Counted from the first letter of the stretch, positions 27,433 through 37,951 are shown. The stretch: DNA of 64,000 nucleotides from Bacteroidales bacterium (GCA_016709025.1 JADJEQ010000014.1:124001-188000); one strand, 5' to 3'. Notes: generated from the sequence alone by a model not told the origin. Numbers and translations: made by a program.

Positions 27433-28286
27433 TTAAGCCATTTCATTCAACAGACCTTTTATATAATCGAATTTAAAAGTAAGCGTATCCATCCTGTTGG
27501 TGGTCAATTCCGTGACGTTGACCTGACAGGTATTATCCGGTTGCTTACCACCTTCCATGTAGTAATCCGGAATGTGTAAAAAATGAATTTGCCGGCATAA
27601 TTCAATATACTCATATCATTTAACTCATTCAAAGATAGCAATAAAACAGAGTCATCTTCTTTATCCCGGATAAGTTGTGATTTGTTCAGATTTACACCGA
27701 TCACAACAGGTAAATTCAGACTTTGTGCCACGTAATTCAGCATCTCTGCGGACCTTCTTTCGCGGAAAAACTCACCCTCTGCTGTTTTGCTGATTGCAGT
27801 CAGATCATCAACAATGATCATATCCAGGCCCTGGATGGCATTGACTTGTTGTGCTTTATTTAATACCGATTGAATATTGAAACACTGATCTTCAATAAAA
27901 AAGGGGCAATCGGTCAGGGTAGCCGGAAGTGATTTCAACTGCTTCTTTTCAGATTTATGGGAAAATGCTTCCCACCTGCGGGTCAACAGCTTTTTACCGG
28001 TAAGTTGTTCAGCGATTAAACCTGATAATTCAGGACCGCTGAAATCAATGGTGAAGTACAATACTTTCTTTGCATGGTTTACCGATTGGTTGATCGCCAG
28101 GTTATTCAATACAAGGTATAACCCATTGCCCGGTCTTGCGGCAATAAATGTCAGCTCTCCCCTGTAAAACCCAGTGAATTGATCATCAAATGCTTTAAAA
28201 CCGGTTTTCAGAGCTACATTCTTTTTATTGAAGTAATAGATTTTCCTGTTAAGGAATTGGTTCATATACGTTGAAAGGATTTCCAT
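27433..28286 (-). pseudogene. DnaB-C/RadA-like RecA-fold protein with degenerate Walker A, one frameshift
   Basis: The order follows the DnaB helicase C-terminal domain: TGFKAFDDQFTGFYRGELTF, the P-loop position ARPGNGLYLVLNNLA (DnaB has ARPxxGKTxxxxN; Lys and Thr are replaced), the Walker-B-like DMIIVDDLTAI, and SLNLPVVIGVNLNKSQL. Near 27575 a missing T in a T run shifts the frame; the continuation (YYMEGGKQPDN, ending at 27433) matches the expected tail. Loss of the P-loop Lys implies a non-hydrolysing protein or an adaptor. It lies upstream of the WYL/FtsZ-like pair on the same strand. Confidence 0.7.
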
Positions 28287-28437
28287 TTTGGCTTTACTTG
28301 AATCAACCAGATTGTATCCGGATTGGCTTTATAAATTTTAACCAAAGTTAGAGGGCGGGTGCGACAAGGGGTGTCTCAGTCATAACAAATATTAATTTGT
28401 CATAAGTGAAGGAATGAAAATAGCTTAATATTGGTTG

Positions 28438-29166
28438 TTATTCTACAAATGTTTCTCGAAATTTCTGATATGGATTTCTATTTCTAAGTATGAAGGGATA
28501 GGGATAAAGACTCCAGTTCTCAGTTAAAACAATAGCTAACAATTCGGTCCATTTTGCTTTATAAATCTCTTTCAGAGCTGTAAATTCTGCAAAAAAAATT
28601 GTCCTTCCTCCATTCTCATTTAATTTTAATTTGATTTCATCTCTAAAAGGAATATTAATTTCTTGATTAAGCAACCATTTTATTGATTCTCTTTCCTCAA
28701 TCAATAGTAATCCAAATCCATGATACTCGCAGAAATCTATTAATGCTTCCATTTTTCTATGAACTCTGGCATCCGACATTCCTGTAAAATCCTTTGTTTC
28801 TACAAAAAAAACTTCACCGCTATCTAAAAAACCGCGAAATCAGGGGTGTAGCGATCGCTCTTATTATTTCTCGTGTATTCAATTGTTTTAGGCTGTTCTA
28901 CAAAAAATTTAATTCTTGGGAAACTTTCAAGTTTTAATATGAAACTATACTCTATACCAGACTCATACTGGATATTTCGTTTACTCTTTTCACTATAATA
29001 AGTTCCAGTATTATAATCAGTATTTTCTGATGTTTTTCTTGCCGGTTTCAAATCAGAACTATTCACATTAGGCCATTTAGATCTCTTTTCAAACCAAATT
29101 ACTTTGCTTAAAATCTCATCTTGAATTTTATGAACTTTTCTGCTTTTCTAAGTTCTTTAAATTCAT
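28438..29166 (-). pseudogene. TnsA-like endonuclease, two frameshifts
   Basis: Repaired, this is about 243 aa. After a basic N-terminus come YESGIEYSFILKLESFP, FVEQPKTIEY, the catalytic RYTPDFAVF and, across a one-base T deletion near 28815, FVETKDFTGM. This is the E...D...ExK layout of the TnsA restriction-like fold. The remaining part (GFGLLLIEERESIKWL) resembles the TnsA helical end. A second shift near 29125 affects the N-terminus. No TnsB/TnsC or Tn7 ends are seen nearby, so it probably works as a nuclease of a defence-type cluster rather than in transposition. Confidence 0.75.
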
Positions 29167-29172
29167 GGGATT

Positions 29173-29663
29173 TTAAAAGTTTTTCTTTTTCAAATTCCAA
29201 ACTGATCCAGTCTTTGTAACTTTTAAATTATCATCTATTTGCTTCTGTGTTGAAAAGATCAGATTTGCGATTAAACGAACTACGACTCTGTCTGGGAAAT
29301 CAGATAAATTATCCCTCCAGAAATTTCCGATTTTGGAGAATTTGTTTTCGCCTGCACTCTCTTCTATAGAATTGATCAGAAATTGAAGAAAATGTACCAA
29401 TGGTACTTCTCCTTTTAATTTCCTTCCAGCACTTCCTATTCGCATTAATGAGCGATTATGTAACTGTCTCTTATCCTTTCACGTGTTAAAGAATACTCAA
29501 CTGCAACTGTTTCAAAATTAGGGAAGGAGTATTCTTCAAAATCATATACTTTCCTGAGAATATCAGCTTCTCTGATAGAAATCACACGCTTGTTAGAATG
29601 AGGGCGCGTTGAGTCCAAACTCTTTAGAAATAAATCCAATACAATTTGCCCGATTATTGTCAT
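29173..29663 (-). pseudogene. Small protein with sigma-70 region 4-like HTH, one frameshift
   Basis: About 160 codons. The middle contains FETVAVEYSLTRERIR, then across a shift near 29455 QLHNRSLMRIGSAGRKLKG, closely resembling sigma-70 region 4.2 (VTRERIRQIExRALRKL). No region 2 is present, so it is not a full sigma factor. It lies 6 nt before the TnsA-like gene and is probably co-transcribed. The C-terminal half is of unknown fold. It may be a DNA-binding partner of the nuclease. Confidence 0.55.
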
Positions 29664-29706
29664 TATAACTTATTCAAATTGTTCAATACTAGTGTAATAG
29701 GCAATA

Positions 29707-31010
29707 TTAAATTTGAATAGTATCCCCATCATTCATCTCAACAACCGGTACAGAAAAGATCCGCTGATAGTCACTCTTGTTAAAGGTATGGATTGGAACT
29801 ATGTGTTTCGGTTTAAGCGCTTTTACCATTTTTTTCAGGGTTTCAGTATCCGCATGGCCGCTGGTGTGAATATTAAAGGTCTCGAATTTCCGATTGGTTA
29901 GATAGTCCATAAATTTCCGGGTACCGGGTTTTTGCAGATAACCTTCCCACATCGAATAAATCAAATTGCCGCCATCAATTCCGGATATATGTCTTAAATC
30001 CTTTAGCATCGAAGGTCTTACAATCATCACGATTTTGTCGGATTGTAAGCCAATCTCCTCTTTGGTAATTTTATACCCTTTGAATTGATACAAGATTTCC
30101 TTTTTCCCTTTGTTGGCCAGGGCATTGCTGGTATAATGCGTAAATGCCACTTTCAGATTTCCAAATTCCTTTGACGGAAATGGAATTCTGGCAAATGCCG
30201 ACAATTCCTGAGTATGGTCGCAACATACACATCAACGACCAGGGTTTTACCGGTTCTGATACATGCCCGGTAAATTGAAACCAGGCGGTCTATGTTTTGC
30301 CCCGAAGTGTAAACCAGGTTTATTTTCCCCGGCTGTCCGAATACTTCCGTAAGTTCAGCCTCAATCTCTGTTTCGGTTTTGAATGGCTTGGTATCACGTC
30401 CTATGGTTGTGCCCTCCAGAAGCAGGTAATCAACATCCTGAGGGGCATTGTGTGTAAACCATTTGAAGGCATTTGCCTTTCGGCCATGGTTCCGGAAGTC
30501 GCCGGAATAAAAGATGCTTTTCCCGTTGGCTTCGACAAGAAACGAATAAGCATCAAAAGCAGAATGATCGGCCCAATATGGCGTAATTGAGATGTCGCCG
30601 ATCAGGAATGTCTTTGATTTTTCAAAGTACGTCACATTCTCAATATGAACCTGCTGCGACATAAATAAATTGCTGATCTCTATGATTCTGTGCGTCGCTT
30701 TCCCTAAAAAGTGCTTTACCTTTTTGTGGATGAAATTGCTTAACCCATAATGATCCTGGTGGGGATGCGAAATAATCACCCCATCCATTAACAGATCATC
30801 TTCATTGTAGAGTCCTTTGATATCCGGCAAAACGCCACGCTCAATCAATTCCACGGCATTCAACGTCTTATATTTCCCAAAATCAAACGAAGTTCCATCC
30901 TTCTCAACCAAGGGCATCCCAAAGTCAAGCAGTATCCGGGTATTTTCAGTCCAGACTTCTACGCAGGAACCGCCGATTTCATGGGTGCCGCGGTGGATTT
31001 TGAAGTGCAT
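29707..31010 (-). pseudogene. RNase J-like metallo-beta-lactamase/beta-CASP hydrolase, one frameshift
   Basis: The first part has the metal motif SHPHQDHYG (HxHxDH), DHSAFDAYSFL and YSGDFRNHGR. The second part has FNIHTSGHAD and KPKHIVPIHTF, the late His motifs of RNase J-like beta-CASP enzymes. The two parts lie in different frames and join at about 30190, where one G is missing (CTCAGG-GAA). Repaired length is about 434 aa, shorter than housekeeping RNase J (about 550), with no RNase J C-terminal domain. Its ATG overlaps the stop of the upstream PD-(D/E)XK gene by one base, so it is translationally coupled. Probable nuclease partner in the same cluster. Confidence 0.8.
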
Positions 31011-32459
31011 TAGCTTAATAATCTATTTAAATCCTCAGCCCAATCATTATTTTGGAAACCAGGTTTGAATATAAAAATAGGTTTGATTGTTTTTTTGACA
31101 TTCGATGAAAAATATGATTCTATAAAAATTGAACATACTCCATCATGAGTTTGTGTTTTCAAATAATATTTAATGTTTTCAATAACAGAAATTTGGTTTG
31201 ATTGGATATAATCGGAATTACAAAAAACCAGATTGATTGGCATAATAAAATGTCCTGAAGATCTTAATGCAACATAAAGCTTATTATTATCCTTTTTTAT
31301 TTCAGTTTCCATACAAATGTTGCCGGCATTGAATGGATGTATAAATTTCACTTCTATTGCGAACATTATTTCTTCTTTCGTTATTCTTTTTTGTGTGAGT
31401 TTTTTATCCTTATTAATAATATGCTTCATTGCATCCATTAAATCACCTTGATGCAGCGAAAACAAGTCTTCAACAAATGTTTGATTAAGCACTACTATAT
31501 CAAAATTGCCGCGATCACCGTGTAAACAATTAATATCTGTCAGATGCATTTCATCATCACCATAACCGGAACTTCTCATTTTAAAACTTTCATAACGGAA
31601 ATTTGTAGGGTATTCGTGATGAACAAGGGATACCGGAACTTTGACATTTGACCTGTTTTCTAATTGTTTTCCAATAATAAATAAGTTAGAATTCCCGTCC
31701 ATTATGTCTTTTGACAGAGAAGCATGAATATCCGCTTCCGTAAAATATAGAAATGGTTGTTCCCGAAAACGATTGATTGTTTTCCGGATTCCGTTGAATA
31801 CGGCTTCTTTTATCAATATATTCTTACAATTTAATTCACTTTCTATTTGAGCCAGTGCTTTGCAGGTTTCATTTGAGAGTGTATTACTTCTGATAATCCA
31901 ATACAAATCCTCAGCTTGATATGAATCATAATGCTGAAATATTTTGAATGTCTGATAAATCAGTGGCTGTCTAGAATTCAATTCCCTAAATGCCTGAGTC
32001 AGATTAGTGTTATAATCACGAATGTGTATCCATGTAAACAATTGTGCAAGAAGCTCTTTGAAGAATGATGACACATTGGGGAATTCATCCCAAATTGCCC
32101 CATTTTTATCTAAAGTTATGGTGAACTGCATGAAAACGTTCATGTATTTTGATAATTTTAAAATTTCAGGAGTTTGTTTATAATACTCAATATGAGTCTT
32201 ATCTGAGTAGTACTCACCTAAAATATTCACTTTTTTAAGTACCGTTTTGCAATTTGGCAATTCAGCTAAAATATTAAAGTCATTTTTTTGATCATTAAAT
32301 TCAACTTCTTTTAATCTACCTTGAAGGGTCTCAAAAAAAGCATCACAATTGTCAGCTGGAAAAGATACTCTGTTTTTTTTTCTTGTTAAATGAGTGGTTC
32401 TCTGTTACAGTATATTTATCAAATACAGGGAAGTTGTTGTAGTCTAGTCGATTATTCAT
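31010..32459 (-). pseudogene. Putative PD-(D/E)XK nuclease, one homopolymer frameshift near the N-terminus
   Basis: The intact frame runs to 32260 and the homologous N-terminus continues in another frame to an ATG at 32459 (MNNRLDYNNFPVFDKY), joined across a nine-A run near 32380. About 482 aa. The C-terminal third has a restriction-fold pattern: TEADIHASL, GDRGNFDIVVLN (Asp), and MFAIEVKFIHPF (ExK). The N-terminal part is of unknown fold and aromatic-rich. It is the second gene of the cluster leading to the beta-CASP hydrolase. The nuclease assignment rests on motif spacing only. Confidence 0.6.
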
Positions 32460-32468
32460 AATATTTTT

Positions 32469-32772
32469 TTAGATTAGTTGTTCAAACTCATGTTCAATCT
32501 GATTTCCTTCATAACCCGTAACAAAACTACCCCATGCCTTTTGTAAATAGCCTTGCTCTGCTTCCGATGGTTCGGTCTTCCAGGTTATTGTTAGGACTCC
32601 TTTATGATCGTAAATGCTTTCTATTTTTGCAGTATTGTTCGTTGTTATCCAGATCGGCCAATGCCTGCGCATAGCCAACAATCATGTGTATTCTGTTTGT
32701 TCTGAAAAGCGGATCTTTGTCAACGCTTGATCCGTCGATTTCGATGGTGTAAGGATAAATCTGTAATTCCAT
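32469..32772 (-). pseudogene. Small uncharacterised protein, one frameshift
   Basis: A start at 32772 gives MELQIYPYTIEIDGSSVDKD, and after a shift near 32640 the reading continues as NNTAKIESIYDHKGVLTI to 32469, about 100 aa. It is acidic, has no recognisable domain, and lies 9 nt before the PD-(D/E)XK gene. It may be the first gene of that cluster. Confidence 0.5.
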
Positions 32773-32936
32773 ATTGTTTATGTTTTGAAATTATTTCCGA
32801 ATATTGATATCACTCAAATAAAAAATGACAAATTTTAGTATTGAGATACGCTTGATGTGCTCTTTGAGTATGCAGCAAATATAGATTAATATAAAAGCAA
32901 CCCTGAATAAAATACCGACAAACCATTTCCAATATC

Positions 32937-33104
32937 TTATACTGTTTTAATACCAAACAATTTACTGATGATCTTATAAAAATACCGATTCGCAGCCGGG
33001 AAAGCCTCACTGGGCGCCAGGTTCTCATGCTCATTCCTCAAAATGTTCAGTTCAAAGAAATGACAGTTCATGATGGTTTTGAACCGCTCCTGCCTCCCAT
33101 GGCA
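32937..33104 (-). pseudogene. C-terminal remnant of a second FtsZ-like gene
   Basis: About 55 codons read RFKTIMNCHFFELNILRNEH then SEAFPAANRYFYKII and stop at 32937. This matches the last ~45 residues of the intact FtsZ-like protein at 25766. The GTPase core is missing. It directly follows the DUF2779 nuclease gene, where an FtsZ-like gene would be expected if the two WYL modules share a plan. Confidence 0.8.
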
Positions 33105-33114
33105 TGTTTTGCAT

Positions 33115-34584
33115 TCACATTTTCTCCAGCAACTTCACCATAGCAAGTGTATCCAGCTTGCAATACTTCAACAGGTTTTCGCGCTTTAACTGGACACTTT
33201 CCGGATCCTGGTCTTCATACAAGCTCATGTAAGTCAGGCTGGCTGTGCCTCCTTCCGAAATCTCTAGGTCATTGTACGATAATTCCGGAACCAAAGCGGG
33301 CAACACTTTCTTTATGGAGTAAGATCCTTTCATAGCCGGATGATAAAGTTGCCGGCTGCGGAATGGACCCATCAGGTCAACCATTCTGTCGAACAGTTGA
33401 TTTATCTGTTCAGCATAAGATGGCAGATCGCGGGCGATTTCCCTCAGGCGGCTTTGCTCAAAGGCCTGATTGTACACAACAATACTTCCTTTGTTACTGA
33501 TGCACCAAAGTAATTCTGAAATAAACCGGGGCCTTGGATCTTCCGGCGGAACACCAAGAAATTCGAAATGGCTGACAGGTGCTCCCGGTAAATCCTGAAC
33601 ATGCAGCGAAAACTGAAACGGAATTTGCTGATAGGGCCGGTTTTCATTGTATTGGGGTATTGCAGGCATGATGGTTTCAAAATCCATGAAATACAGCGGG
33701 TACTCCAGCCTTGCCTTGAAATTTTCAAGTGCATCCGCAATGCGGATTTCTTTCTGATCCATTTCTGATTCTGCCAGTTGCCATTCCCTATCCGTGAAAG
33801 GGAAATTATCCGGAATATCTTCAAAAGTAATTATCCCAAGATTGTGCAAAGCCAATGCCTTGTGCCCCTGAATCCCCTTCACGTCGGACAAGAGAAAATA
33901 AGGCTCATCCTGGTGACAGCTTCCTGCAAAATCGCAGGGATAAGGATTATCACAGTGTGAGCCTGTCTCAATTTCAGGCATGATGCCGGCTTCAATCATC
34001 TGTTGCAACTTCAGCAACTGTTCTGCAATTTGCAAGCGATTGTTTTCTGCTATGGATGTAAGATCCTCAAAAGTAAAGAGCTGCCAGATATCCAGTTCTC
34101 CCCTGCGGATATACTGATTGTTAATATGAACCAGGTAAATTCCCGATAGGGGCAGGCCGGAATTGGTGATGACATAGTGCTGAAAAGAAACATCCATGAT
34201 ATGGTAATCTTTCAACTGCGTGGAAGCCTTTACTTCATAAGCTGACCAAAGGCCGTCCTTCTTTACCAGGATATCCATGTAGCACAGGGTTTCCCCATCG
34301 CTAAAAGCCGCTTCATAGATAACCTCCTGCCCCTGTTCTATCAGTTCCCTGGTGTATTGAAGCGCAGCCTGAACTTCACCGGGCTCGCCCCGGCTGGCAT
34401 CAATACCTCCCGGGAACAACTGCTGCGACAGTTCACCGGCATTGTGGCCGATGTTGAAAATGTTCTGCTGGCTTTCGCTCGTTTCATCCCGATTTTCGGG
34501 CTGAAAAATATGGAGAAAGAGTGCCTTAGGGCATTTCAAGCCGCGGACAAATGACGATTTTGAAAGAATTTTCATAGCATTCAA
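33115..34584 (-). CDS. DUF2779 protein: RecB/Cas4-like nuclease with RNase H-like domain
   Basis: 489 aa, intact. The N-terminal half is a PD-(D/E)XK domain (CYMDILVKKDG Asp, YEVKAST ExK) with Cys residues suitable for an Fe-S cluster (Cys near 18 and the group CDNPYPCDFAGSC around 215-225), as in Cas4/AddB-type nucleases. The C-terminal half is a DUF2779/RNase H-like exonuclease domain (LYFMDFETIMPAIP, VVYNQAFEQSRL, YCKLDTLAMV). It probably degrades DNA. It lies 35 nt after the AAA+/M41 gene and forms a module with it and the WYL regulator. Confidence 0.88.
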   Translation of the reverse strand: MNAMKILSKSSFVRGLKCPKALFLHIFQPENRDETSESQQNIFNIGHNAGELSQQLFPGGIDASRGEPGEVQAALQYTRELIEQGQEVIYEAAFSDGETLCYMDILVKKDGLWSAYEVKASTQLKDYHIMDVSFQHYVITNSGLPLSGIYLVHINNQYIRRGELDIWQLFTFEDLTSIAENNRLQIAEQLLKLQQMIEAGIMPEIETGSHCDNPYPCDFAGSCHQDEPYFLLSDVKGIQGHKALALHNLGIITFEDIPDNFPFTDREWQLAESEMDQKEIRIADALENFKARLEYPLYFMDFETIMPAIPQYNENRPYQQIPFQFSLHVQDLPGAPVSHFEFLGVPPEDPRPRFISELLWCISNKGSIVVYNQAFEQSRLREIARDLPSYAEQINQLFDRMVDLMGPFRSRQLYHPAMKGSYSIKKVLPALVPELSYNDLEISEGGTASLTYMSLYEDQDPESVQLKRENLLKYCKLDTLAMVKLLEKM

Positions 34585-34619
34585 ATATAGGGTAAGATTT
34601 TTTTAAAATTCAGTATATG

Positions 34620-36668
34620 TTATTTCTGCCCTGCATCCATGTTGAATGAAAGCATTGGGGTGAGCTGAGCCCTAACCTCTTCTGAGATGCCGGTTGTTTC
34701 AAGGGTATTCAGTCTGTTCAGCAATGCTTCACGGTAATACAGAGACCTCCCGTTTACAATGATGCGTGAGGATTCGTTGCCTGAAGTAAATTTATTCAGG
34801 TACCTTCCGGCAGTAGCCTGATCCATTGAGGAATGATCTGCCAGGTAGGCAGCGATGTTTACTAAAAGTGGTTCATAGGCCTTTAGGGTGGCTTCGGTCA
34901 GTTTCATGGCCTGGTTTAACAACTCTTTGATTTCCGTATCGGAGACATGATCGAAATCCTGCAAACCATCGCTCAGTGTCAGGATGTTGGTCTGAAAAGT
35001 CAGGTGGCTGCTGCCCATTCCACAGTTTTTCAGCATGTGTGATGCATAGGCAGTAGCTCTTGAAAGGTCGGATTCAGATCCGGTGGTCATTTGCTGCAAT
35101 CCAAACACCATTTTTTCAGCAGCAAAGCCTCCCAGCATCATGGCCAACTGACAAATTACCTGTTCGCGACTGGTATATTCCCAGGCGGGCCTTGTAATCA
35201 CAAAGCCACCCACTTCCGATTCAGCAGTCAGAGAACAGATAGTAACAGGAACCGTGCGTAGCAGGATCATAGAAATAACGGCATGACCACTTTCATGTAC
35301 CGCGCTGATGGCCTGAAAATCATCCTGCCGGTTCCTGCGCAGCGGCTCAAGGCTCAGTTTTTGCCTTACCCTGGTTCTGTGAATAATCTGTTTGCCATTT
35401 TTAAAAAGCATCTGGATTTTCCCTGCATCTTCGATCATCAGCACGGAATCACAGTTTAGTTTATTGAAAACAACTTCTGCAACAATGCCACCCAGTTTAC
35501 TTGAGACAATCTGGTGGATGGTTGACAATACAGGCCGGGCACCCTGGGTCGGATAAACCCCTTCCCTGAAAATCAGTCGCAAAATGGAATGATCGAAACG
35601 AAGTTTCAGTCCGCATTGTTTTAAGAAATCAGCTGCCACCCGGCGAAGCCCGGAGTCAATGATGCGGTAATAGGAATAGCTGCTGAATGCCGGATAGATG
35701 ATGTGGTTATTCCCAAGCCTGGATATCTGTTCACTCCGGAAACCGGTGGCAAGCAATGCCCGTTTAATATGCGATATAGTTATCTTTTGGGATAGCCTGT
35801 GAAACTCATCTGCACTGATGTCGGGGTTAAAATCCTTTGTCATGGTATAAGCCTCATCCAGGTTCCCAAGTACAAAAATCAGTGAATGGGTGCAATCCAG
35901 CACCTTTGGCTTCTGGTTGCGGGTAAGCAGTTCCTTCAGAAATGCAATGGTTTCCTTCCCGTCGAATCCGGCCATCAGGTCGTGTACTCTTGATTCGAAA
36001 GGAAAACGCTCCGGTTCAAGATCACAGATTTCGTCATAGTCACTTTCCGGAAAGAACCAGGGCACCATTTCATCATAATCGCTGTCAAACTTATCGAATA
36101 CGATTTTATGAAAAGCCCTTTGCCCGTCGTAAACCTGCCCGTATTCTACCTTAACCCCGTACCGCAGGGCCTCTTCCAGCTGGCATTTCCGGTCGTAAAT
36201 ACGGAAATAACTTTTTGAATAGTTGTTGTTATGGAGGTGTCCGCTGTCAAGCAGATCCCACAAGCCATTGGGATGCCTCCTTGGCTCACCAAGGTGTTGA
36301 AATTCATCCAGCACCAGTATGGTGCGTTTATCGCCGGTGCTTTTGACAACCTGAGCGACATCTTCCAGACCCAGTGTCTTGCCGTCATCTTTCATATCAA
36401 AGATAAAGCACTGCTTGTCTAACCTGATCAGTTCGGCAAGGCGTTTAACCAGCGAAGTTTTCCCGGTTCCGGTAAGGCCCCAGAGGTTTATGATCAGCGG
36501 GCGCATCTGCAGTTCAGGCAGGAGGTACCAGGTAGCTGTGAGATCCATTACCTGATCGATGACCTCGTCAATACCGGTAAATTCGTTTTTCAACTGTTTT
36601 CTGACCGTTTCAAGAGATTTACGCTCCGTAGTCAGCTTCTTATAAAGTAAGGTGAGATTAAGTTTCAT
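34620..36668 (-). CDS. Soluble AAA+ ATPase fused to an FtsH-type M41 zinc protease
   Basis: About 682 aa from the Met at 36668; a frame extending to 36710 is possible. Counting from that longer start, the AAA+ domain has Walker A GLTGTGKTS (78-86) and Walker B ILVLDEFQH (131-139), with a ClpB/Torsin-like relation. From about 465 there is an M41 peptidase: HESGH at 472-476 and the third ligand in TGSESDLSRAT (Asp near 548). All zinc ligands are present. No membrane helices are seen, unlike FtsH. It lies between a WYL regulator (66 nt upstream) and a nuclease gene. Predicted to be an ATP-driven protease of an accessory, possibly defensive, system. Confidence 0.82.
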   Translation of the reverse strand: MKLNLTLLYKKLTTERKSLETVRKQLKNEFTGIDEVIDQVMDLTATWYLLPELQMRPLIINLWGLTGTGKTSLVKRLAELIRLDKQCFIFDMKDDGKTLGLEDVAQVVKSTGDKRTILVLDEFQHLGEPRRHPNGLWDLLDSGHLHNNNYSKSYFRIYDRKCQLEEALRYGVKVEYGQVYDGQRAFHKIVFDKFDSDYDEMVPWFFPESDYDEICDLEPERFPFESRVHDLMAGFDGKETIAFLKELLTRNQKPKVLDCTHSLIFVLGNLDEAYTMTKDFNPDISADEFHRLSQKITISHIKRALLATGFRSEQISRLGNNHIIYPAFSSYSYYRIIDSGLRRVAADFLKQCGLKLRFDHSILRLIFREGVYPTQGARPVLSTIHQIVSSKLGGIVAEVVFNKLNCDSVLMIEDAGKIQMLFKNGKQIIHRTRVRQKLSLEPLRRNRQDDFQAISAVHESGHAVISMILLRTVPVTICSLTAESEVGGFVITRPAWEYTSREQVICQLAMMLGGFAAEKMVFGLQQMTTGSESDLSRATAYASHMLKNCGMGSSHLTFQTNILTLSDGLQDFDHVSDTEIKELLNQAMKLTEATLKAYEPLLVNIAAYLADHSSMDQATAGRYLNKFTSGNESSRIIVNGRSLYYREALLNRLNTLETTGISEEVRAQLTPMLSFNMDAGQK

Positions 36669-36734
36669 TGCCGTGCTTTTCCGGCAAATATCAGATACAG
36701 TGTTCGCCAAAATATAGCGTTGATAAATAATTTT

Positions 36735-37631
36735 TTAACAGTAATGCTCCAAAGCCCCGGACAGGATATCTTTTACCCAAATAACCAGGCGATCCGGTTT
36801 CAGTACCCTCACTTCCTTGCCAAGCATCAGAATCCGCTGAACCAGTTCGTAATTCGGAGCAACCAGCAACCCGAAAATCACTTCATCCCCGGTTTCTGAA
36901 ATGATCGCCTGAGATTTGTGCAAGGGCAGTGTTTTGAGGTATTTGGCCTGAGAAGCAGTTAATGCAAGTTCAACCGTTTCCGGTTCACTGATCGAAATGC
37001 CAACCACTGACTCAAACTCTTTTGCCGGATTTGCAAGTGTTGGAATAAAAATTTGGGTGTTGACCTTAATAGAAGTGATGCGGTCGAGGCCATAGGTAAA
37101 CATTTTTGTATTCTCAGCAAAGGTTCCGGCCATATACCAGCGCCCCAGGTACTCGCGCAACAGCAACGGGCAAAAGTTGTCCGTATCATCGATCTTTTCC
37201 CCGCTAAACTTCTGATAGGAAAAGTTTAATGTTTGCTTTGACTGTATGGCATTCATAATTGGACTGAGGTATTTAAGTCCGGTAAAGCTGCCATCGGTAT
37301 CAAAAGAAATATACCGCAGTGCCTCCCGGCTGCTTTTTATGGCATCGCCCAGTAGACCGGTAAACGTATTCATCTCCAGAAACCGCAGTAAACCATCAAG
37401 GCTCTCCATATCCGACTCCGACAGGCTGTAGGTGTTTGTTGCCGGGTCATAGGGTACTTCCAGGTGAAACTCGTTCCGCAACTCTTCAAACCGCCGGTCA
37501 AGGGTACGCATGGAACCAACCAGTCCCTCTTCATTCAGATATTCAAACAAGGCCTTTTTGGTAGTCCGGGTTCTGGAATTCAGCCGGTTTACCATCAGGT
37601 AATAAGTGCGGATGGTGGATTGGGTGGACAT
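36735..37631 (-). CDS. WYL-domain transcriptional regulator (copy 2)
   Basis: 298 aa, intact. The N-terminal HTH region (RTYYLMVNRLNSRTRTTKKA, SMRTLDRRFEELRNEF) is followed by the WYL core (LNFSYQKFSGE, PLLLREYLGRWYMAGTF, YGLDRITSI) and the WCX domain (LPLHKSQAIISETG, VLKPDRLVIWVKDIL). It is the first gene of the WYL - AAA+/M41 - DUF2779 module. Only distantly similar to copy 1 (26400) and copy 3 (62305). Confidence 0.92.
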   Translation of the reverse strand: MSTQSTIRTYYLMVNRLNSRTRTTKKALFEYLNEEGLVGSMRTLDRRFEELRNEFHLEVPYDPATNTYSLSESDMESLDGLLRFLEMNTFTGLLGDAIKSSREALRYISFDTDGSFTGLKYLSPIMNAIQSKQTLNFSYQKFSGEKIDDTDNFCPLLLREYLGRWYMAGTFAENTKMFTYGLDRITSIKVNTQIFIPTLANPAKEFESVVGISISEPETVELALTASQAKYLKTLPLHKSQAIISETGDEVIFGLLVAPNYELVQRILMLGKEVRVLKPDRLVIWVKDILSGALEHYC

Positions 37632-37951
37632 TTTGGAGACATTAAAAAATTGACAATATAATTGAACTCAAAATACAGAGTAATATCGCATACTATTTAT
37701 CCTGAAAGAATTTGATAACAACTTAGAGGTAAATATAGCGATAAAATTACCTGAAAGTGCGGATCACAAATAAGCACCTACAGGCCGGGTACTATGTTTT
37801 GTCTGAATTATCCTTAACCTAAGACCCTGTTTACTTCCGCCAACCGAATGACGAAAACCCAAATATTGTATATAAAATCACCAAAGTCTGCCATGCCATG
37901 TAATATACTGACTGGGAATCCAGCTTATAAGATTCCAACTTTGCAAATCTT
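37632..37951. other. Intergenic region without recognised features
   Basis: About 320 AT-rich bases upstream of the WYL gene. No gene, repeat or RNA was recognised; it presumably contains the promoter of the WYL module. Confidence 0.5.

Noticed and set aside
28438..29166. Tn7-like transposon based on the TnsA-like gene
   Set aside because: No TnsB, TnsC or TniQ genes, no terminal repeats and no target duplication were found around it.
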